Positions 20,442 through 33,836 of a stretch of DNA of 64,000 bases are shown piece after piece (position 1 is the stretch's first letter; each line of letters opens with the position of its first letter). The translations under genes and the position numbers were made by a program. This DNA comes from Ulota crispa (taxonomy: Eukaryota > Streptophyta > Bryopsida > Orthotrichales > Orthotrichaceae). The stretch spans positions 1,800,501 through 1,864,500 of the forward strand of contig OY987242.1 of assembly GCA_963920765.1 (NCBI GenBank). Reading direction: 5' to 3'. The notes below the pieces were generated by a model. That model had not been told where the DNA came from. It made no database searches and saw nothing but the letters and a program-made list of their open reading frames with translations.

Positions 20442-21693
20442 TTACCTGACCGTGACATGGAGTGCAGTACAGCCACTCAGCAAGTCTGGACATGGCCCAG
20501 GAGTGGTGTGAACGCAGCCACGGGAGGACTGGATTGTCAGGCGATCTGGACTGGAACGAGCATTGTGTGGAATCACGTGATCTTGCACATCATTGCAACT
20601 GTGGTGGAGTAAAAGTCCACCGTCCTCGTGGTGGTCTCCAAAGTGTGAAGAAGACCCGTCGCCATCCTTGGCTATAGAGTGGATCATTTGCTTGCCCTCA
20701 CCTCCTTGCATTTCAACAGCCCAGGATCCTTGACAGCATCAGCAGCACAAGTCCCAGTACCCGCTCCATGCTCAGCATTCCGGTACCAAGTTTTCAAACT
20801 TACAGTCTTTTGCTTCCATATCTACTTTGCCCTGTTCTTTGCCCAGCTGTTGCCCAGTTTCTGTGCATTGCCCATGAAACCTGATACTATAACGTACTCT
20901 TGTTGGTGATGAAGGTCAACCGGCTCTTCGCTCTGCATTTTTCCCCTTTTTCCTGCACAAACAAATATCAATGCCAAGCTCTGTCTTCAAGGCAGCCTTC
21001 TGTCACTGGCTAGTCAGAAGGGGGGCTCATAAATTGTAACCCTTTTTTTGATCATCAACTCAATAGTACACAAGTAGATAATGGACATTCAAGATCCACC
21101 AGGACAACGCGGCATTATGGTCAACAGCCTTCCGAAGCCTCTCCTAGCTTGTAATGGTTAAAATAGTCAGAAACCCAAGTTGCTGCAGAGTAGGCAACCT
21201 TGGAATTGCCAACAAGTCCTGCAACAATTGTAAGCCAATGTGCACATCACTTGACAAAAATTAGCAAAACTTTTACCAAAATGTACATATCAGTGTACGA
21301 TTTGAAGGTTTAGCTCATTAGCCAGTTGAGTTTGATTATGCAAATCACGATTAGGGAGCTTTGTTGCATGCTTAGGGAGATCATCCCTGAATGGTGGCTG
21401 CATTAATGGCGCTGGACAAGGGCTCATTGGGACGGGAGCAGCAGCAGAGGAGTAAGAGGCCTTTGGCTTTCTGGCTCTTTTGCGTGTTGTACAACAACAG
21501 CAATCCATGCTATGCACAATCATGGAATCATGCATGCACACAAAGATCTAAGTTTGGTCTCCCTGGTGATGAGCACTGGGTGGATCATTTGCAGGCTTGG
21601 CGCAGCAGCAGCTTTGGCATGGACTCCATCAGGTGGGGGTTGCACGGACATACCAAGCCGTGGCCATCAATTGATGCAAATTTTAATGTTTGA
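20442..21693 (-). other. Possible minus-strand exons, unidentified
   Basis: GC is higher here than in the flanks, and several minus-strand frames look protein-like. One frame at 20442-20711 is rich in His, Asp and Ser (HFGDHHEDGGLLLHHSCND) and ends at a donor-like CAG/GTAATG. Another at 21290-21541 carries KRARKPKASYSSAAAPVP. A third near 21660 reads MSVQPPPDGVHAKAAAAPSL. I could not join these into one model and recognise no family. A degraded gene, a regulatory protein with low-complexity parts, or chance are all open. Confidence 0.2.
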
Positions 21694-22815
21694 AAAAAGA
21701 TTGAAATTTTAAAAAACACGTACACATACACATATCTGATGAGTGCATCCACCAACGAGGGTTGTATCGACATAGAGTAACGCCTGCATTGAAAGCACAA
21801 CTTTATTGTCACTTCCTGGAGTCCTAAACCAATCAAATACTTGGGACAGCCGAAAAGAGTGCACTAATGAATGAAGATGGATTCTTTTTTTGCCCTGTAC
21901 ACCATTATTACAATATTCTACAGGACAGAATTCTTTACTTGGAGTAATCAAGCTTCCCATCTTTTAGCAATGATTGAAACAAAAGAAAACATAAGGCCCA
22001 AGATAAAAACAAAAGGATATCCATTCTAGTGGCGGTTCTTTCACAGAAATGACAAGAGTAGGTAAACATAGTTCTTATGGAAGAAGAGAAATCTGTGGTG
22101 AGCTAGGGTCGGTTAAAGTTTATTGAATGTACTATAGTAGATGATTATTAGTGGTAAGGCTTTGGGCACAGTTAATGTGATGCCTTTAAATATTAATGGC
22201 AAAGTGGCCACGTTGAATTTCAGTGGATGGGATTCATGAAATATGAATTGTCTATATTTTGGCTTGTGAAAAGCAGCACACAGCCAGACAGGATTTCTGG
22301 CAAACCCACCAAGTCATTAATGCAGAGGAGGGGAGTGGGGCCCTCGTGGGGGTCAAATGAGCTACGTCCATGTCATCACACTGGTACACTGGAGACTTGA
22401 GCAAAAATTTCACCCACTCTGAGAGTCTCTGACCACAAGTGTCCACCCAGATCCATAGCCATATGCAGTTTTTGCTTGATTATAATAGAAAATTTGCACT
22501 TTCAAGACAAGCCTGATGCCGGGGCCACACAGTCTAGAACAGCCGGTTTTGAAACCAAAGTACAGTAACTTGTATTCTTGGAAAACTAGGGGATAATCAC
22601 TTTCTCAAAGTGTCATCTATTGTTCTACTAAAAATAACATCTCCATATTCTAGGGCAAGAGGTTTGAGACGCCAGTTTCTAAAATCTTTTGTTTTGAACA
22701 TAACAAAAAAGCGAGTGTAAAAATCAAAGAACCTAATTTCATACACAAAAGTAAAAGTTGTTACTATGTATTTTACAAAATGCCTATTTGGATTGATGTG
22801 GCCTGGCCTTGAGCC
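21694..22815. other. Intergenic, nothing recognised
   Basis: AT-rich DNA with short frames only. Confidence 0.4.
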
Positions 22816-23705
22816 TTAACCCCCAAACTACCAAGGCCATTTTCTACCAAAAACCACTAAAAACTGCCCCAATTGCTGCGTTCACCAAAAATTTCAACAA
22901 AATGTTGTTCTTGGAAATCTAACCATAGGATCTTGTAATGCACTTGAGAAGAAGAAGTGGTAAAAATTTCGTGACATTTAATCGTACGGATTGAAAGTTA
23001 TGAGCATTTGAAGGAAAAAGTTTTTTTTTTTCCATTATGACCAAAAATTTCAGATGGATTTGATTGACGTTTGCTGATTTTTTTTGCACTACAATCTTTG
23101 AATTTGTAATTTCATCTTATAGGTAATCAAGTTAGACCTTTGTACACCAATTTTCAAGGCAATCAAAGACACAACACACATCCTAAAAAATATTGCAATG
23201 CCACTATATGACAAGTTTTGCAAATACACTATGACATTTTTTAGTGAAGTTTCCCACCACATGTTTTTAGATATTGGAAATCCAAAGGGTGTGTTTGAAG
23301 ATGAAAATGTACTTTAAATGTCAAAAAAAAAGGTTAAAAACCCCAAAATACCTCTAAAATTTAGAAGCTCCCAAAGCCCAATCTGAGTCTCCTAATTGGA
23401 AATGAAAGGGGAATAATGGGGACCACCCGAGCAACATGTGGCAACCCCTCCTTGCTCCCCCCCCCCCTTCAAAGTCAATATTTTCTCCCTTGCCCAAGTT
23501 GTCCCTCAAATTGCTTTTGGCCAAAAAAAGCCCATAACTTGTGAACCCTGTGACATAATCACATGATTTTTTGCATCCCACAAACCTTATACATTCCTAC
23601 ACACTCATAAAAAGTTTCAAAAAATCATGTAAAAATTTGAGGTCACACAAGCCTACCCAAAATCCCAAAAGTCCCCCAAGGGAACTTTGGAGCTTTAGGG
23701 GTTAA
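22816..23705. mobile_element. TTAA-flanked element, copy E2 (890 bp)
   Basis: TTAA-CCCCCAAACTACCAAGG at the left; the right end read outward-in is CCCCTAAAGCTCCAAAG next to TTAA at 23702-23705. The interior is AT-rich and non-coding. The phrase TCTAACCATAGGATCTTGTA recurs inverted in E16 (61077-61988), which makes the two relatives. Confidence 0.65.
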
Positions 23706-24086
23706 GCTTGCTGCCAAGGCTACATGCAAAAACAACTAGTTTGAAACGGATGAAGAAGTAAGTTGTATTTTTTGGAAAATTGGGAAACAATCACTTTGCT
23801 CAAGGTTTCATGCATTGTTTTTCTAAAGATAACCTTTCCATCATCCAAGGGTAGGGGATTGGAGGCAATTGTTTGTGAAGACTAAAAATTGTCAATTTGA
23901 ATCAAGCTAGAAGTTGAGTGTAGGATTTCAAGAAATCTACATTTTCAAAAAGAAGTAAATGCGACCACTATTTTATCGCAAAGTTCTGGTTTGTTTTGGT
24001 GTCGCTTGCTCTTGAGATTTTTTTAGGGTCCTTGTTGAGAGCTTTGTTCATTAATAGTAGACCCGTGTTCATCCATGCCAACAGTA
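23706..24086. other. Spacer between TTAA elements, nothing recognised
   Basis: No gene or repeat is identified in these 381 bp. Confidence 0.4.
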
Positions 24087-24739
24087 TTAACCCCTAAATG
24101 TCCAAGGCCTTTCTGAATTTGTTGACATTTTTAGGAAAGTGAACAATCAATCAACCTTTTCATAAATCTCATCAAGTTTTTTTAAACTATAATCATACAA
24201 ATTTGAACTTGACATGTTAGAGATTATATGGAAAAAGAAAAGAAAACAATATTATATTTAGTTTGAAAGATTATAACATTTGAACATGAGGGTGTTAAAA
24301 CTCCAAAATTGACTTGAAGTTTTCTAATCCTCATTTCACATGTCAAATCTAAAAAGTTGGTCATCAAAAAAATATAAGGTTTAAGATCATTATGTGTTGA
24401 ACTTTAGTCAATTTACAGCTTTCAAAATCAACTCTTGTATTTTTTTTAAATAGATTTCTAGTGCGGATTTTTCTCCAAGCTTTAGTGTATTTGAAACCCA
24501 TTTTCAAAATCTTCCAACACTAGAAAACTCAAGATTGCACTAGACACCCTTATACAAAATCTTGAATAGAAAAATCATCAATGTTCATTTTTAAAATCAG
24601 GTTTTTGATGTTGAAAACAGACTTCAAAACAAACTTATATTCAAAAGAAAATACTAAAAATAGTGATTTAATAAAGTTTTATTCATCTTCAAAGTTTTGT
24701 AAACACCCAAATTGGGTGCCTTGAGCATTTAGGGGTTAA
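24087..24739. mobile_element. TTAA-flanked element, copy E3 (653 bp)
   Basis: Left TTAA-CCCCTAAATGTCCAAGG; right end on the other strand CCCCTAAATGCTCAAGG next to TTAA at 24736-24739. The interior is non-coding. Three bases separate it from the next copy. Confidence 0.7.
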
Positions 24740-24742
24740 TTA

Positions 24743-25444
24743 TTAACCTCTAAACACCTAGTATATGACCATAAGGTTTAACTTCCAAAATCTTCAATCT
24801 GTATGAGCCGTATTGCAATTTAATTTAGATCCACTGTCTGTTTTTTTCCTACACACGTCATAAAATTCTCACTTTTAATAGTGAAAATTAAAACTAATTG
24901 TGAATTTTTAAAGAAAAGGTGAAGGCTTTTTTTTATAAAATACAAACTAAGGTTGAAATTTTTGAAAACTTCACCATGGGAATATAATGTTAAATTGTAG
25001 AGTTAAACAAATTTCAATATCATACTATAACTGGAAAATTATTACCCTTGGCAATAGACCTAAAGTTCAAATTGCAGTACGATATTCAAATAATAAAAAA
25101 ATTCAGATTTTTAAGTTATGGAAATACGTAGACTTAGTGAACTTTGTTTCATTAGTTGGGGTTAAATTCAAAAATACTATATTTATGGCTAAAATAAAAA
25201 AATAATAGTTAGGAGATAGAAGTTGTGAAGTACACTAGAAAGGCATCTTTTGTCATTTATACATTCAACATTTTCTTGTGTAGAAATCCTATTGGCCCTC
25301 AATGAAGGGCTCTTCATCAGCAAGGGTTGCACACACACTCAAGGAACTCTTTCCAAAAAGAAATTGAACAAGAAATCATTACTTTTGTACCAACATGTTC
25401 ACTTGAATACCCAAAAAAAGGCATCCTTGAAATCTAGGGGTTAA
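24743..25444. mobile_element. TTAA-flanked element, copy E4 (702 bp)
   Basis: Left TTAA-CCTCTAAACACCTAG; right end on the other strand CCCCTAGATTTCAAGG next to TTAA at 25441-25444. It sits head to tail with E3, with only TAT between the two TTAA sites. Confidence 0.6.
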
Positions 25445-26124
25445 GCAAAATTTTGGCTTAATTTTTGTTTTGTTAAAACAATGAGTTATGTCAAGTTTGC
25501 CCATATAGATTAAGGTGTGTTGATCAACATTGGAATTTTTGGTGTAAGATTGAAAACCAAAGTTCTTAAAATTATGCTTGAAATTTAGGATAATCAACCA
25601 TGTACATGAAGATTACTTCTAATTATTCTGGTAAACTTCCAAGAGTGGTTAGATTTTAGAAACCTTCCAAGCATTTGAAGTCCCTTTTGTTGAGCATTTC
25701 CTCTTTTCATTAGATAGGACAAACTTGTGCATAGTTATAACATGGACATCAAAATTCTTTTTGGTTTTCTCCCTATATGCACCACACGTACCACTCTTTG
25801 GTCCAAAGATCCAACCTTGAGGCCAGCTATTGTAGTACTAACTAGGGGAATTGATCACTAGTCCTGCAAGTGATTTTCATAATCACTAAAAAGTGAATAA
25901 TAACATTGCTAAACAAATACATCAAATGTAACATCTTTATTATTCACATTTTTTGTAGCCTTAAGAAAATTGTTGGTAATTGTTTTGCTAAATTTAGCCA
26001 TATTCAAGGACTACTAGAATTGATGTAGATGGGATACCTCACTTGTTTAGTTTGTCTACAAGTCATGTCCATTAGTATTTTAAATTTATGGTTGGAAAGT
26101 ATTTTACTTTTAGATTTCAATGTC
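25445..26124. other. Intergenic, nothing recognised
   Basis: AT-rich spacer without recognisable features. Confidence 0.4.
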
Positions 26125-26464
26125 TTAACCCCTAAGCGCCTAGACTTGAAACCAAAAAAGTCCAATGTGCTTGCAGTTAAAGTGCTCTTGTGGACTGAAA
26201 ATTACAATGTACAAGATTGTAACCATAAAAATTGTTAGTAGGAAGCATCTCCATTGCGATGGGCTTGATTGGAGGTGATTTCACCAAAGGAGCAGTGAGA
26301 TTACCTCAGTCAAACTTGTGTTGACCTAGCTTTTGGAGAGACATTATAATGTCTTTTGTGCACTCAAGGGCTAATTTATAAATGACAAATGTGACTGGTC
26401 AAGTCACCATTTGTGACTTGTGACTTGTAAGTACACTGCAAGCTTTTAAACATTTAAGGGTTAA
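26125..26464. mobile_element. TTAA-flanked element, copy E5 (340 bp)
   Basis: Left TTAA-CCCCTAAGCGCCTAG; right end on the other strand CCCTTAAATGTTTAA next to TTAA at 26461-26464. End similarity is weaker than in the other copies. Its right TTAA overlaps the TAA duplication of the Harbinger-like element that follows. Confidence 0.45.
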
Positions 26465-26968
26465 GAGCATCTCCACCAGTTGGCTCCGGCCTATCATTTA
26501 CTGCACCCTTAGGATTGTTTCTGAATTTAGAGTGTCCAGCGTTGACACAATGATGGCAAATTTTTGCCTAGCTGCATCAAAGAAGGCTCCGGGCACTCTG
26601 AGCTACCCTAGTAGATTTCATTTGTAGCATGCTTGAATTGTGACTCTAACACTTTTATTTATTGCCTTGATGGTTGGTGAGGCCCCAATTTATTTGCCAT
26701 CAGTTCTCTAAAGTCTAAACTTCTAATTTCCCATGTTGTCATGGCAAAGATGCCTAGAGCATCCCATGCTACTACAATGGCAAAGATACCTGGAGCATAC
26801 ATAAATTGCAATTATTTTTGGCATAGCTTTTAATTCCAAACCTTGTAATGCGTCCTCTTAAACTCAATCCAGTGGACATGAGAATTATATAACGAGCTGA
26901 TTCTCCATGAAGGGACCAGACTGAGCCATATGACGTGTCATTCCACCGGCCAGCCCGTGGAGATGCTC
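26465..26968. mobile_element. Harbinger-like MITE with TAA duplication (504 bp)
   Basis: Starts GAGCATCTCCACCAG and ends GTGGAGATGCTC. TAA lies on both sides (26462-26464 and 26969-26971), the three-base duplication typical of PIF/Harbinger elements. GAGCATCTCCA ends are common in plant MITEs. No transposase is present. Confidence 0.7.
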
Positions 26969-26971
26969 TAA

Positions 26972-29360
26972 AGACCAAGAGTACCTTAGATATAAACAAG
27001 TGTAAAGAATTATTGTAAAATGCAATCTAGAAGAATGATGAATTGATAACTTACAAACAAAACTTCAAAAAATATATAATATTTTTCCAAATTACAACTG
27101 GATTTACCATTGCATGTGTAGTTAATTGTCAATATAATCTAAGGCCAATTCCTTAGAAGTCCTAAACTAATTATGAATCGAAGGGAAGTAAAATTTACAC
27201 GATTTCTTACAGCTCAAGTTTTGAATGTTAAAGGTTAGAAGTGGTGTTTTCTAAATGTTTTTATGGTGCTTCCTTAATGAATTCATTGTTAAAGGATATT
27301 TTTTCAAAACACAAAAATTCGTTTTTGAGATTCGTTTTTGAGATGAATAGTACTTGTACTATTTGAATGTTAGAACATTTACATATAAATTTTTGGAAGT
27401 CCATACAACAAAAAACATTAGAAAACTCAAACAAGTTTATAACAACAAATGGATGGATAGAAAATCAAGTTTCCACATGTATGAAACCTATTCACATTCA
27501 CTCTTTTTGATATTAGAGATCTTGCCCTCAAGGAGCTAAAGACAATAGTTCCATACCATTTGATTGGTTAAATATTAAACAAAGCTATTTAATTCATATG
27601 TAATATAATATGATGGACACATGAATTTAATACGGTATGAAAGCATGTTTAGAGTTCAAGTTTGAATTATGAAAAAACATACATTAAATAACTATGATTA
27701 CAAAACGGAACAAATTCCATTATGGTCCATAGTCTTGTATCTTTCTCATTCCCTTGCTCTTGTGTAATATGAAAACAATACCTAACATGCATAAACAAAA
27801 TGAACAAAATAAATAATTGGGAATCAAGGTGTCCCTTAAGTGTAGATTAAAATAGGGTTAAATGAGGATCATAGCTAGCATATAATAAAAAAAATCAAGA
27901 AATAACTGAATGTACCTTCAATGCACCTTTCAAGTGTGTGCACACAAGTGACTAGAGTGAAGAGAATTTGATATAAACACAACATTATACATTGTGAAGT
28001 GAAACAAGTGGAAAATATGTTAAGGTTTGAAAGATGATTAAAACAAGAATATAAATCAAAGTTTAAAAGAGATTCCTTTCTAAGAAAATTTGCCAATCAT
28101 GCAACTTTCAAAATTAATCATTCCAAGATATCCTTGGTTTTACTTTGTTTTTAATTGTAGTTGAAATGTTGTTTTAATCTTGAATTTTATTTTTGGATTG
28201 CATTGCAACACATTATATTTCTTCTTTGCTAGGTTCAAATTGTCTTTGTTTTGTTTTATTTTTATTTTTTATAGTTTCTCACTCTAATATAGTTCATTCA
28301 TCCTCCATTACATTTGAGACATTTTAATTGAAAGAGAACATTGTTCCAACCTACCACAAGGACTGCATAAAAAAGTAGCAAGCTTTAAAACTTGCAACAT
28401 GACAAAAGAAGGCTCAATGTGTATTGCTTTGTTATTACAAGAGAGAGGATATTGCAAAGGAATCACATTGGTATTTTTTATTTGAAATTATGAAAATAAC
28501 TAAAAATAATTAGAGGCGTTATTTTTGAAAAGCAACAAAATATGCTCAATACAATTATATTTTTTTGACAAATATTAATATAGGAGTGCTCAATAGAAAA
28601 TTCTCAATGCTATAGAAATCAAGTGTTCTACAAACAATAGAAGTAAGCTCAAATGACAATGACAACAAAGGTTGGCCTTTGAATAATCTCTTTATTTGTT
28701 TATAAAAACCACAATTTATAAATTTATTGCTATATTGTGAAAGTTTTAGCTTCTAATTTAGACAAAATATACCTTTAGAATGAATAATTTATATTGTTGT
28801 CATGCTATAGTAATTTTTGTTAAAAGTAAGGATTGTTTACTCATATATCTTTAGTAGAAAAGATCCATGCAAGTATCATACAAAAAAATATATTTGACCT
28901 CTAAATGAAGATTAGAGGGACCCTTTTTAATTTAAATTATGAATTAACAAATGAATGCATTTTCATTCATTATACATGGTCATTTAGAAGTTTTTTGAGA
29001 TCTATAGTAATCAAGTACCAACACCCACACACCTATCTATGATAAAGCATTAAAGTTTAGTGCTCTTGATTAGTATAAATATCAACAAGCAATAGAATTT
29101 TCTATCTTCCATAGGTGTTGGCACTTGGCACACCATAATTTTAGTATTAGACATTTATTGACTACACAACAATAAGCAAGAACTAAGAAAAACTTGGCAT
29201 TATAATTGCATTGATGTGTAAAAGAGAAAAAAATGTATTGATATTCTATAATGAAGGTTGTACAACAAATCAACTTGTCATGAACTAGCTATTTGGAATT
29301 GAAAATGACATAACATTTGTCGTGATGTCTTTGTAAGTATAATAATTAAAAAAGGGAATT
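26972..29360. other. 2.4-kb AT-rich intergenic DNA, nothing recognised
   Basis: Very low GC with short frames only; none shows a protein signature. Confidence 0.5.
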
Positions 29361-29752
29361 GATATGTGTACCACACCCTTTCAATTACTGTACCACACTC
29401 TCAAAGTAAATTTTAGATTTCTACCATCATAAAGTTGAATTTGAGAATTTGGAATTCAGACTTGGACTTAGAGACCATGATTTAGTTTAGAACCATAAAA
29501 AAAAATTGTAATTCAACAACACCCAATGAAAAAGTTTAGTTAGGGATAAAAGTGTTACTTTTACTTTTATTTGTAAAAAAAGATAAACTTTTTCATTGGG
29601 TGTTGTTGAATTACAACTTTTTGTGTGGTTCTAAACAAAATCATGGTTTCTAAGTCCAAATCCGAATTCTCAAATTTAGCTTTACAATGGTCGAAATCTA
29701 AAATTAACTTTGGGGCGTGGTACAATAATTGAAAGGGTGTGGTACACATATC
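29361..29752. mobile_element. Foldback element with about 180-bp inverted arms
   Basis: Left arm starts GATATGTGTACCACACCC and the right arm ends GGGTGTGGTACACATATC. The arms (about 29361-29538 and 29584-29752) pair along nearly their full length around a loop of about 45 bp. AATT lies on both sides and may be the target duplication. As RNA it would form a long hairpin. The arm interior resembles the repeat in formamidase intron 1. Confidence 0.75.
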
Positions 29753-30307
29753 AATTTCCTTATTCTTATTGTTTTCACCATCTACCTTTACCAAAGAAAA
29801 ACTTCCATATTAAAATTTTCATTTGCAATATCCTCCGAACCAACGCCTATTCTTCTTTGTGTCCTTGCTTGTGTCTTTGCATTGGCTTCCATGCACCAAG
29901 TCAAACACGTCTAGCACTCTTGCAGCGGCACGATCAAGTGGTGACCGGGCCTTCAGTCGTGGTCATCTTGCTTTTTTATGACTCTACAAAAGAATTTGAA
30001 GATTTGGGGGTTGGAATGATTGATAGTTGACTCAGGCTCATGAGGGGCAGTGGATATGGTTGGGTATCTGATATGAATTTGATGAAGATACACATATTCC
30101 AGCCAATTCCACATCACCACTGCCTCCAAGCGTCCCAGTGATCCCACAGGCCACAGCAACTAGCAACAACGATATAATAGTTGGTGAGGCTATAATCGAA
30201 CATAATTGTGAAAAAAGAATAATTATAATAATAGCTTTTGCAAATGCATTAAATGGGCCTAGAAGACACGATTCTGCACAAGATCCCTACTCCAGAGCAT
30301 TGTGGTT
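29753..30307. other. Intergenic, nothing recognised
   Basis: Slightly GC-richer around 29900-30150 but without a recognisable product on either strand. Confidence 0.4.
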
Positions 30308-30975
30308 TTAACCCCTAAACGTCCACATTACAAGGGATTTGGACCCAAGAATGGGCCCCTTCCCCCAAAACTATGGGAATTTTGAGAACACTTCCACACA
30401 GGCAACCTGCAACAGTATGACATGGCAATAGTGCAACCACGTCAGACATTATTATTTAATTATTGTTTTTGGAAAAAAATCTTTTTTTGATTTTTATTTA
30501 TTTTTTATTTATTTGTTTGTTATTATTTTTCTGACGACCAACGGTGGCATTGGGAACATTCAAACTCAGAGACCTTTCTTGGGTCTAGATCCCTTGTAAT
30601 AGTGAGGACAATTATCGTCCTCTGACCTTGAAAAAACTTTCTGTACAACAGAAAAAAGTTGTTTTTCATCTGGTTTTTTTTCCAAAGTGACCGTAAACAC
30701 ATGATCCTCCATAGAAGGCAAATAACAATCTTATCAAATATACTCATATTTTTAAGTAACCCAAACTATGAGAAAACTCAAAATCACGATGTTGGGTCCC
30801 AAGTTGCCCTTATTGCAATTTTCATGAGGTCGGCATGCACTATTGACTTTTGGAACTTTTAGAAGCAATACCATTGGTGCCCATCAACCAAAACACTGTT
30901 GAAGCTACAGTAGAAATACTATTGAAACTACAATGTGGGCAGGCCACGGCCACCCAGTGGTCCTTTAAGGGTTAA
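30308..30975. mobile_element. TTAA-flanked element, copy E6 (668 bp)
   Basis: Left TTAA-CCCCTAAACGTCCAC; right end on the other strand CCCTTAAAGGACCAC next to TTAA at 30972-30975. Non-coding. Confidence 0.6.
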
Positions 30976-31037
30976 AAAAGAAAGGGAATGTTTGGGCCTT
31001 TGGCTTTGGGTCATGTACTCATGTTACACACTTAATT

Positions 31038-31398
31038 TAAGGTAGCCGCACCCATGCGCGTCATTGACATAGTCAGGGTGCTTATGGATACTTAAGTGAT
31101 ATTTATGGGTGACAAAGTGATGGTTGTAGGTGACTCCATGACAGTTTTGAGTACCCATCTCACTATTTGAGAACTAGCAAGCCTTGTTTTTAGCATCTCT
31201 TACTCATGGTCCCTACAATTTTAGTAATTTTGGATTTTGAAAAATCTTTATGAACAAATGCTTGCGATTGGAACCTTGAAATTGATGCCAATATTTTTGG
31301 TTTCCATTTCCTAACTTACATTATTTTTTTCAAAATTTTTCAATTATTTTACCTACTCCAAAACCCTTATTTCCACGCTTATGGGTGCGCCTACCTTA
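31038..31398. mobile_element. MITE, TA-flanked AGGTAGG family, copy 2
   Basis: Starts TA-AGGTAGCCGCACCCAT and ends ATGGGTGCGCCTACCT-TA. End sequence and size match 12319-12656 and 52451-52783. Confidence 0.65.
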
Positions 31399-32370
31399 CA
31401 CTCTTCATGTCACGATTGATGAGTGATGACCATCAGCAATCCCCCTAGACTCCCAGAGTCAGATTACCCTAGTATGACATGGGTTTTGTTTTTTATTAAT
31501 TCAAAAATGTAAAAAACAAATTTCCAAAAAATGTTAGGAAACAAACAACAAAATTTTTGAAAATTGAATAAGAGATATGACAAAAAGTTCAGTAATTGTC
31601 CTTTGGCAACACAAAATATTTTTAATAAATCCATTGTAGTACCGTACCTTCAACCGTTACCAATTCAATTAAAACCCGTTAAACCCACTTCACTTTCATT
31701 CATTGTAAGCATTATAAGAAATTATCCATTTTTTGATTGTCCCTTTAAATTTAAAAAGACGCAATGTTTTGTTCAAATTGAATGTATGACGAAAAGTCTA
31801 GTAATTATGTACTTACAAAAACAAAATCATCATTATTCCATTTAAACAAAAACAAACCTCTTTAGACAAAATAATAATTATTTTATCATTGGAAAAACTA
31901 AACCCAGGTCACACTACGGTATCCTTTTTGCTCAATGATTTCGGCAATTGCAATTGTTCACGAAGTCCCAGAAATGGTGAACTAAGTTACCAGTACAAGG
32001 GACCCACTCTGATCTCAACATCTGCATCGCATTAAATTTTATGTACAAGCAGCGCTGCAACCAAGCCACAAATGGTGCTCCATGCACCAACCTGCCGGTG
32101 GAATTCCGGCTGTCCAAACACGCAGGTCCAGTGAGCCAAAGCTCAAAGCCATGTCACGCTGCCATGGCACTGGAGATCTAGAAATCTTATCACATACTCA
32201 AGTTTACTATTATGGAGTATATTTGAATCATTTTGATATATACCATGCGAAATAGTTTGTCCAAAAATATTCCGCAATTAGCAGGATCAATGTCCGGGGA
32301 TAACTGACATTTAGTGTATTGTCAGCCTATTGAAATTGCAAAAAAAACAAATTGAATTAAAAACCACTAG
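31399..32370. other. Intergenic, nothing recognised
   Basis: AT-rich with short frames. No repeat ends are found. Confidence 0.4.
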
Positions 32371-32435
32371 AACACCATATTCAATAAATTGGGAAAAAGA
32401 GGTGTTCTACTTTGTTTTCCCCTCAAACCCAAAAA

Positions 32436-32617
32436 CAATACAAAAAAAAGATGCCTTCTTGACTAAGCATTAAGCACTATGACTGCCGTGTGTCATTTCG
32501 GACAGTCCTTTAATGACTTATTTTGGTCATTATGATTGTCGTGAGTTATTACGGATTGTCCAAAATGACTCACGGCAATCATAGTGCTTATTCAAAAAAG
32601 CGTCTTTTTTTGTAGTG
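32436..32617. mobile_element. CACTA-like hairpin MITE nested in 32371-34009
   Basis: The right end read inward is CACTACAAAAAAAGACGC and the left end is CAATACAAAAAAAAGATGC. The core 32471-32590 is a hairpin with TAAGCACTATGACTGCCGTG facing its near-perfect complement. CACTACAA ends fit the CACTA (CMC) superfamily. Flanking duplications are unclear. Confidence 0.55.
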
Positions 32618-32626
32618 AAGGTTACT

Positions 32627-33836
32627 TTAACCCCTAAAGGACCAAGCCCATTTTTCTGTAAAAATCATTGAAAAATGCCATTTTTGGGGTAATGAGTGGG
32701 AAGGTAGGAAAAAAAGTTTTTCTAGAAATCCAACAAGAAGATCTTGCCCTAGACTATGGGAGGTACATGTGGGAAAAAAATCAGCTCATTCTAGAAGTAG
32801 AGGAGTGAGATATTCACATCTGAAGTGAAAAAAAAGTTTTTTTCCGTGCTGCCCAAAATTTTTAGAAGCTTTTGACTGCTACTATATAAAAAAATGCTTT
32901 AGGAAAAATTGAGGTTTATTTTTTCCATGTAGAAAACCAAGTTAGGCAAGTGTGGGAGAATTTTCAAATGAATTGAAGGTGTGAAGCATACTTTGTAAAA
33001 TCTTGCAATGTCGTAAGGCCATGAAATTTGCATATACACTAGACAAAATTGAAAAATTTATGTACAATTCAAAAATTCTAATTTTACAAATCAAAGCGGT
33101 GAACAACTAGGATTCTTAGTTCACAACAATTTCAATAAAATTTATAAATAAAAAGTAACTCAAATATGGCTCTAAAAATTAGAATATACAATTGGGTAAG
33201 GAGCAGATGAAATTGGCCTCCATCACGGGTCCCCTCCACCCCCTTCCATCCAGCCCCTGCTCGGGAGGTTGCTGGGAAATATCCGGGTCCGGAGCCATGT
33301 ACACGCTCATGCGCTCCCCTCTTGCTCCATTGGTGTTCTCACACATTCTAGTGTTGCTCCCTTCATGCGCCCACATGCTCCCAAGTTGCTCCCTTAATGC
33401 TCCCGCAGTGCTTCCATGTTCCCATTGGCCCATGGCCAATTGTTTTAGAAATCACCACGTGCAAATGCTAAAGAATTCAATCCCCACACCGGCTGTCAGG
33501 CCGTGTCAAGCAAGGGTCTGACACACTACGCCCTCAAATTGCTGCTCAATATACTTTTTGTTGGTGCCCATAAAGGCTGCCCCTTCTGCTAGTCAACCAT
33601 CCCATACAAAGGAGAGCTCCACTTCCTGCTGCCCCATTTTCACCTTTTTTCAAAAATAATTGCATAACTTCTTCATCAAATGTCGGAATGAAGAAAAATT
33701 TGGATGGCCACGCAGGTCTCTCAATTCCCCACCTTCATTAAAAATTTCAAAAAATACCCTAAATTAGAAAATCTGAAGGTACATGCCCAAAGTACCACTT
33801 GTCCCTCGAGGGGACAGTTGGTCCTTTAGGGGTTAA
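32627..33836. mobile_element. TTAA-flanked element, copy E7 (1,210 bp), subfamily A
   Basis: Left TTAA-CCCCTAAAGGACCAAG; right end on the other strand CCCCTAAAGGACCAAC next to TTAA at 33833-33836. The interior shares long phrases with E11 and E13 (TCTTGCCCTAGACTATGGGA, ACCAAGTTAGG, GTGTGGGAGAATTTTCAAAT). A GC-richer stretch at 33190-33540 is specific to this copy and encodes nothing recognised. Nested in the MITE 32371-34009. Confidence 0.75.

Noticed and set aside
20679..20760. A 30-bp intron joining two exon-like pieces
   Set aside because: It is too short for a plant intron, and the frames on the two sides do not support one protein.
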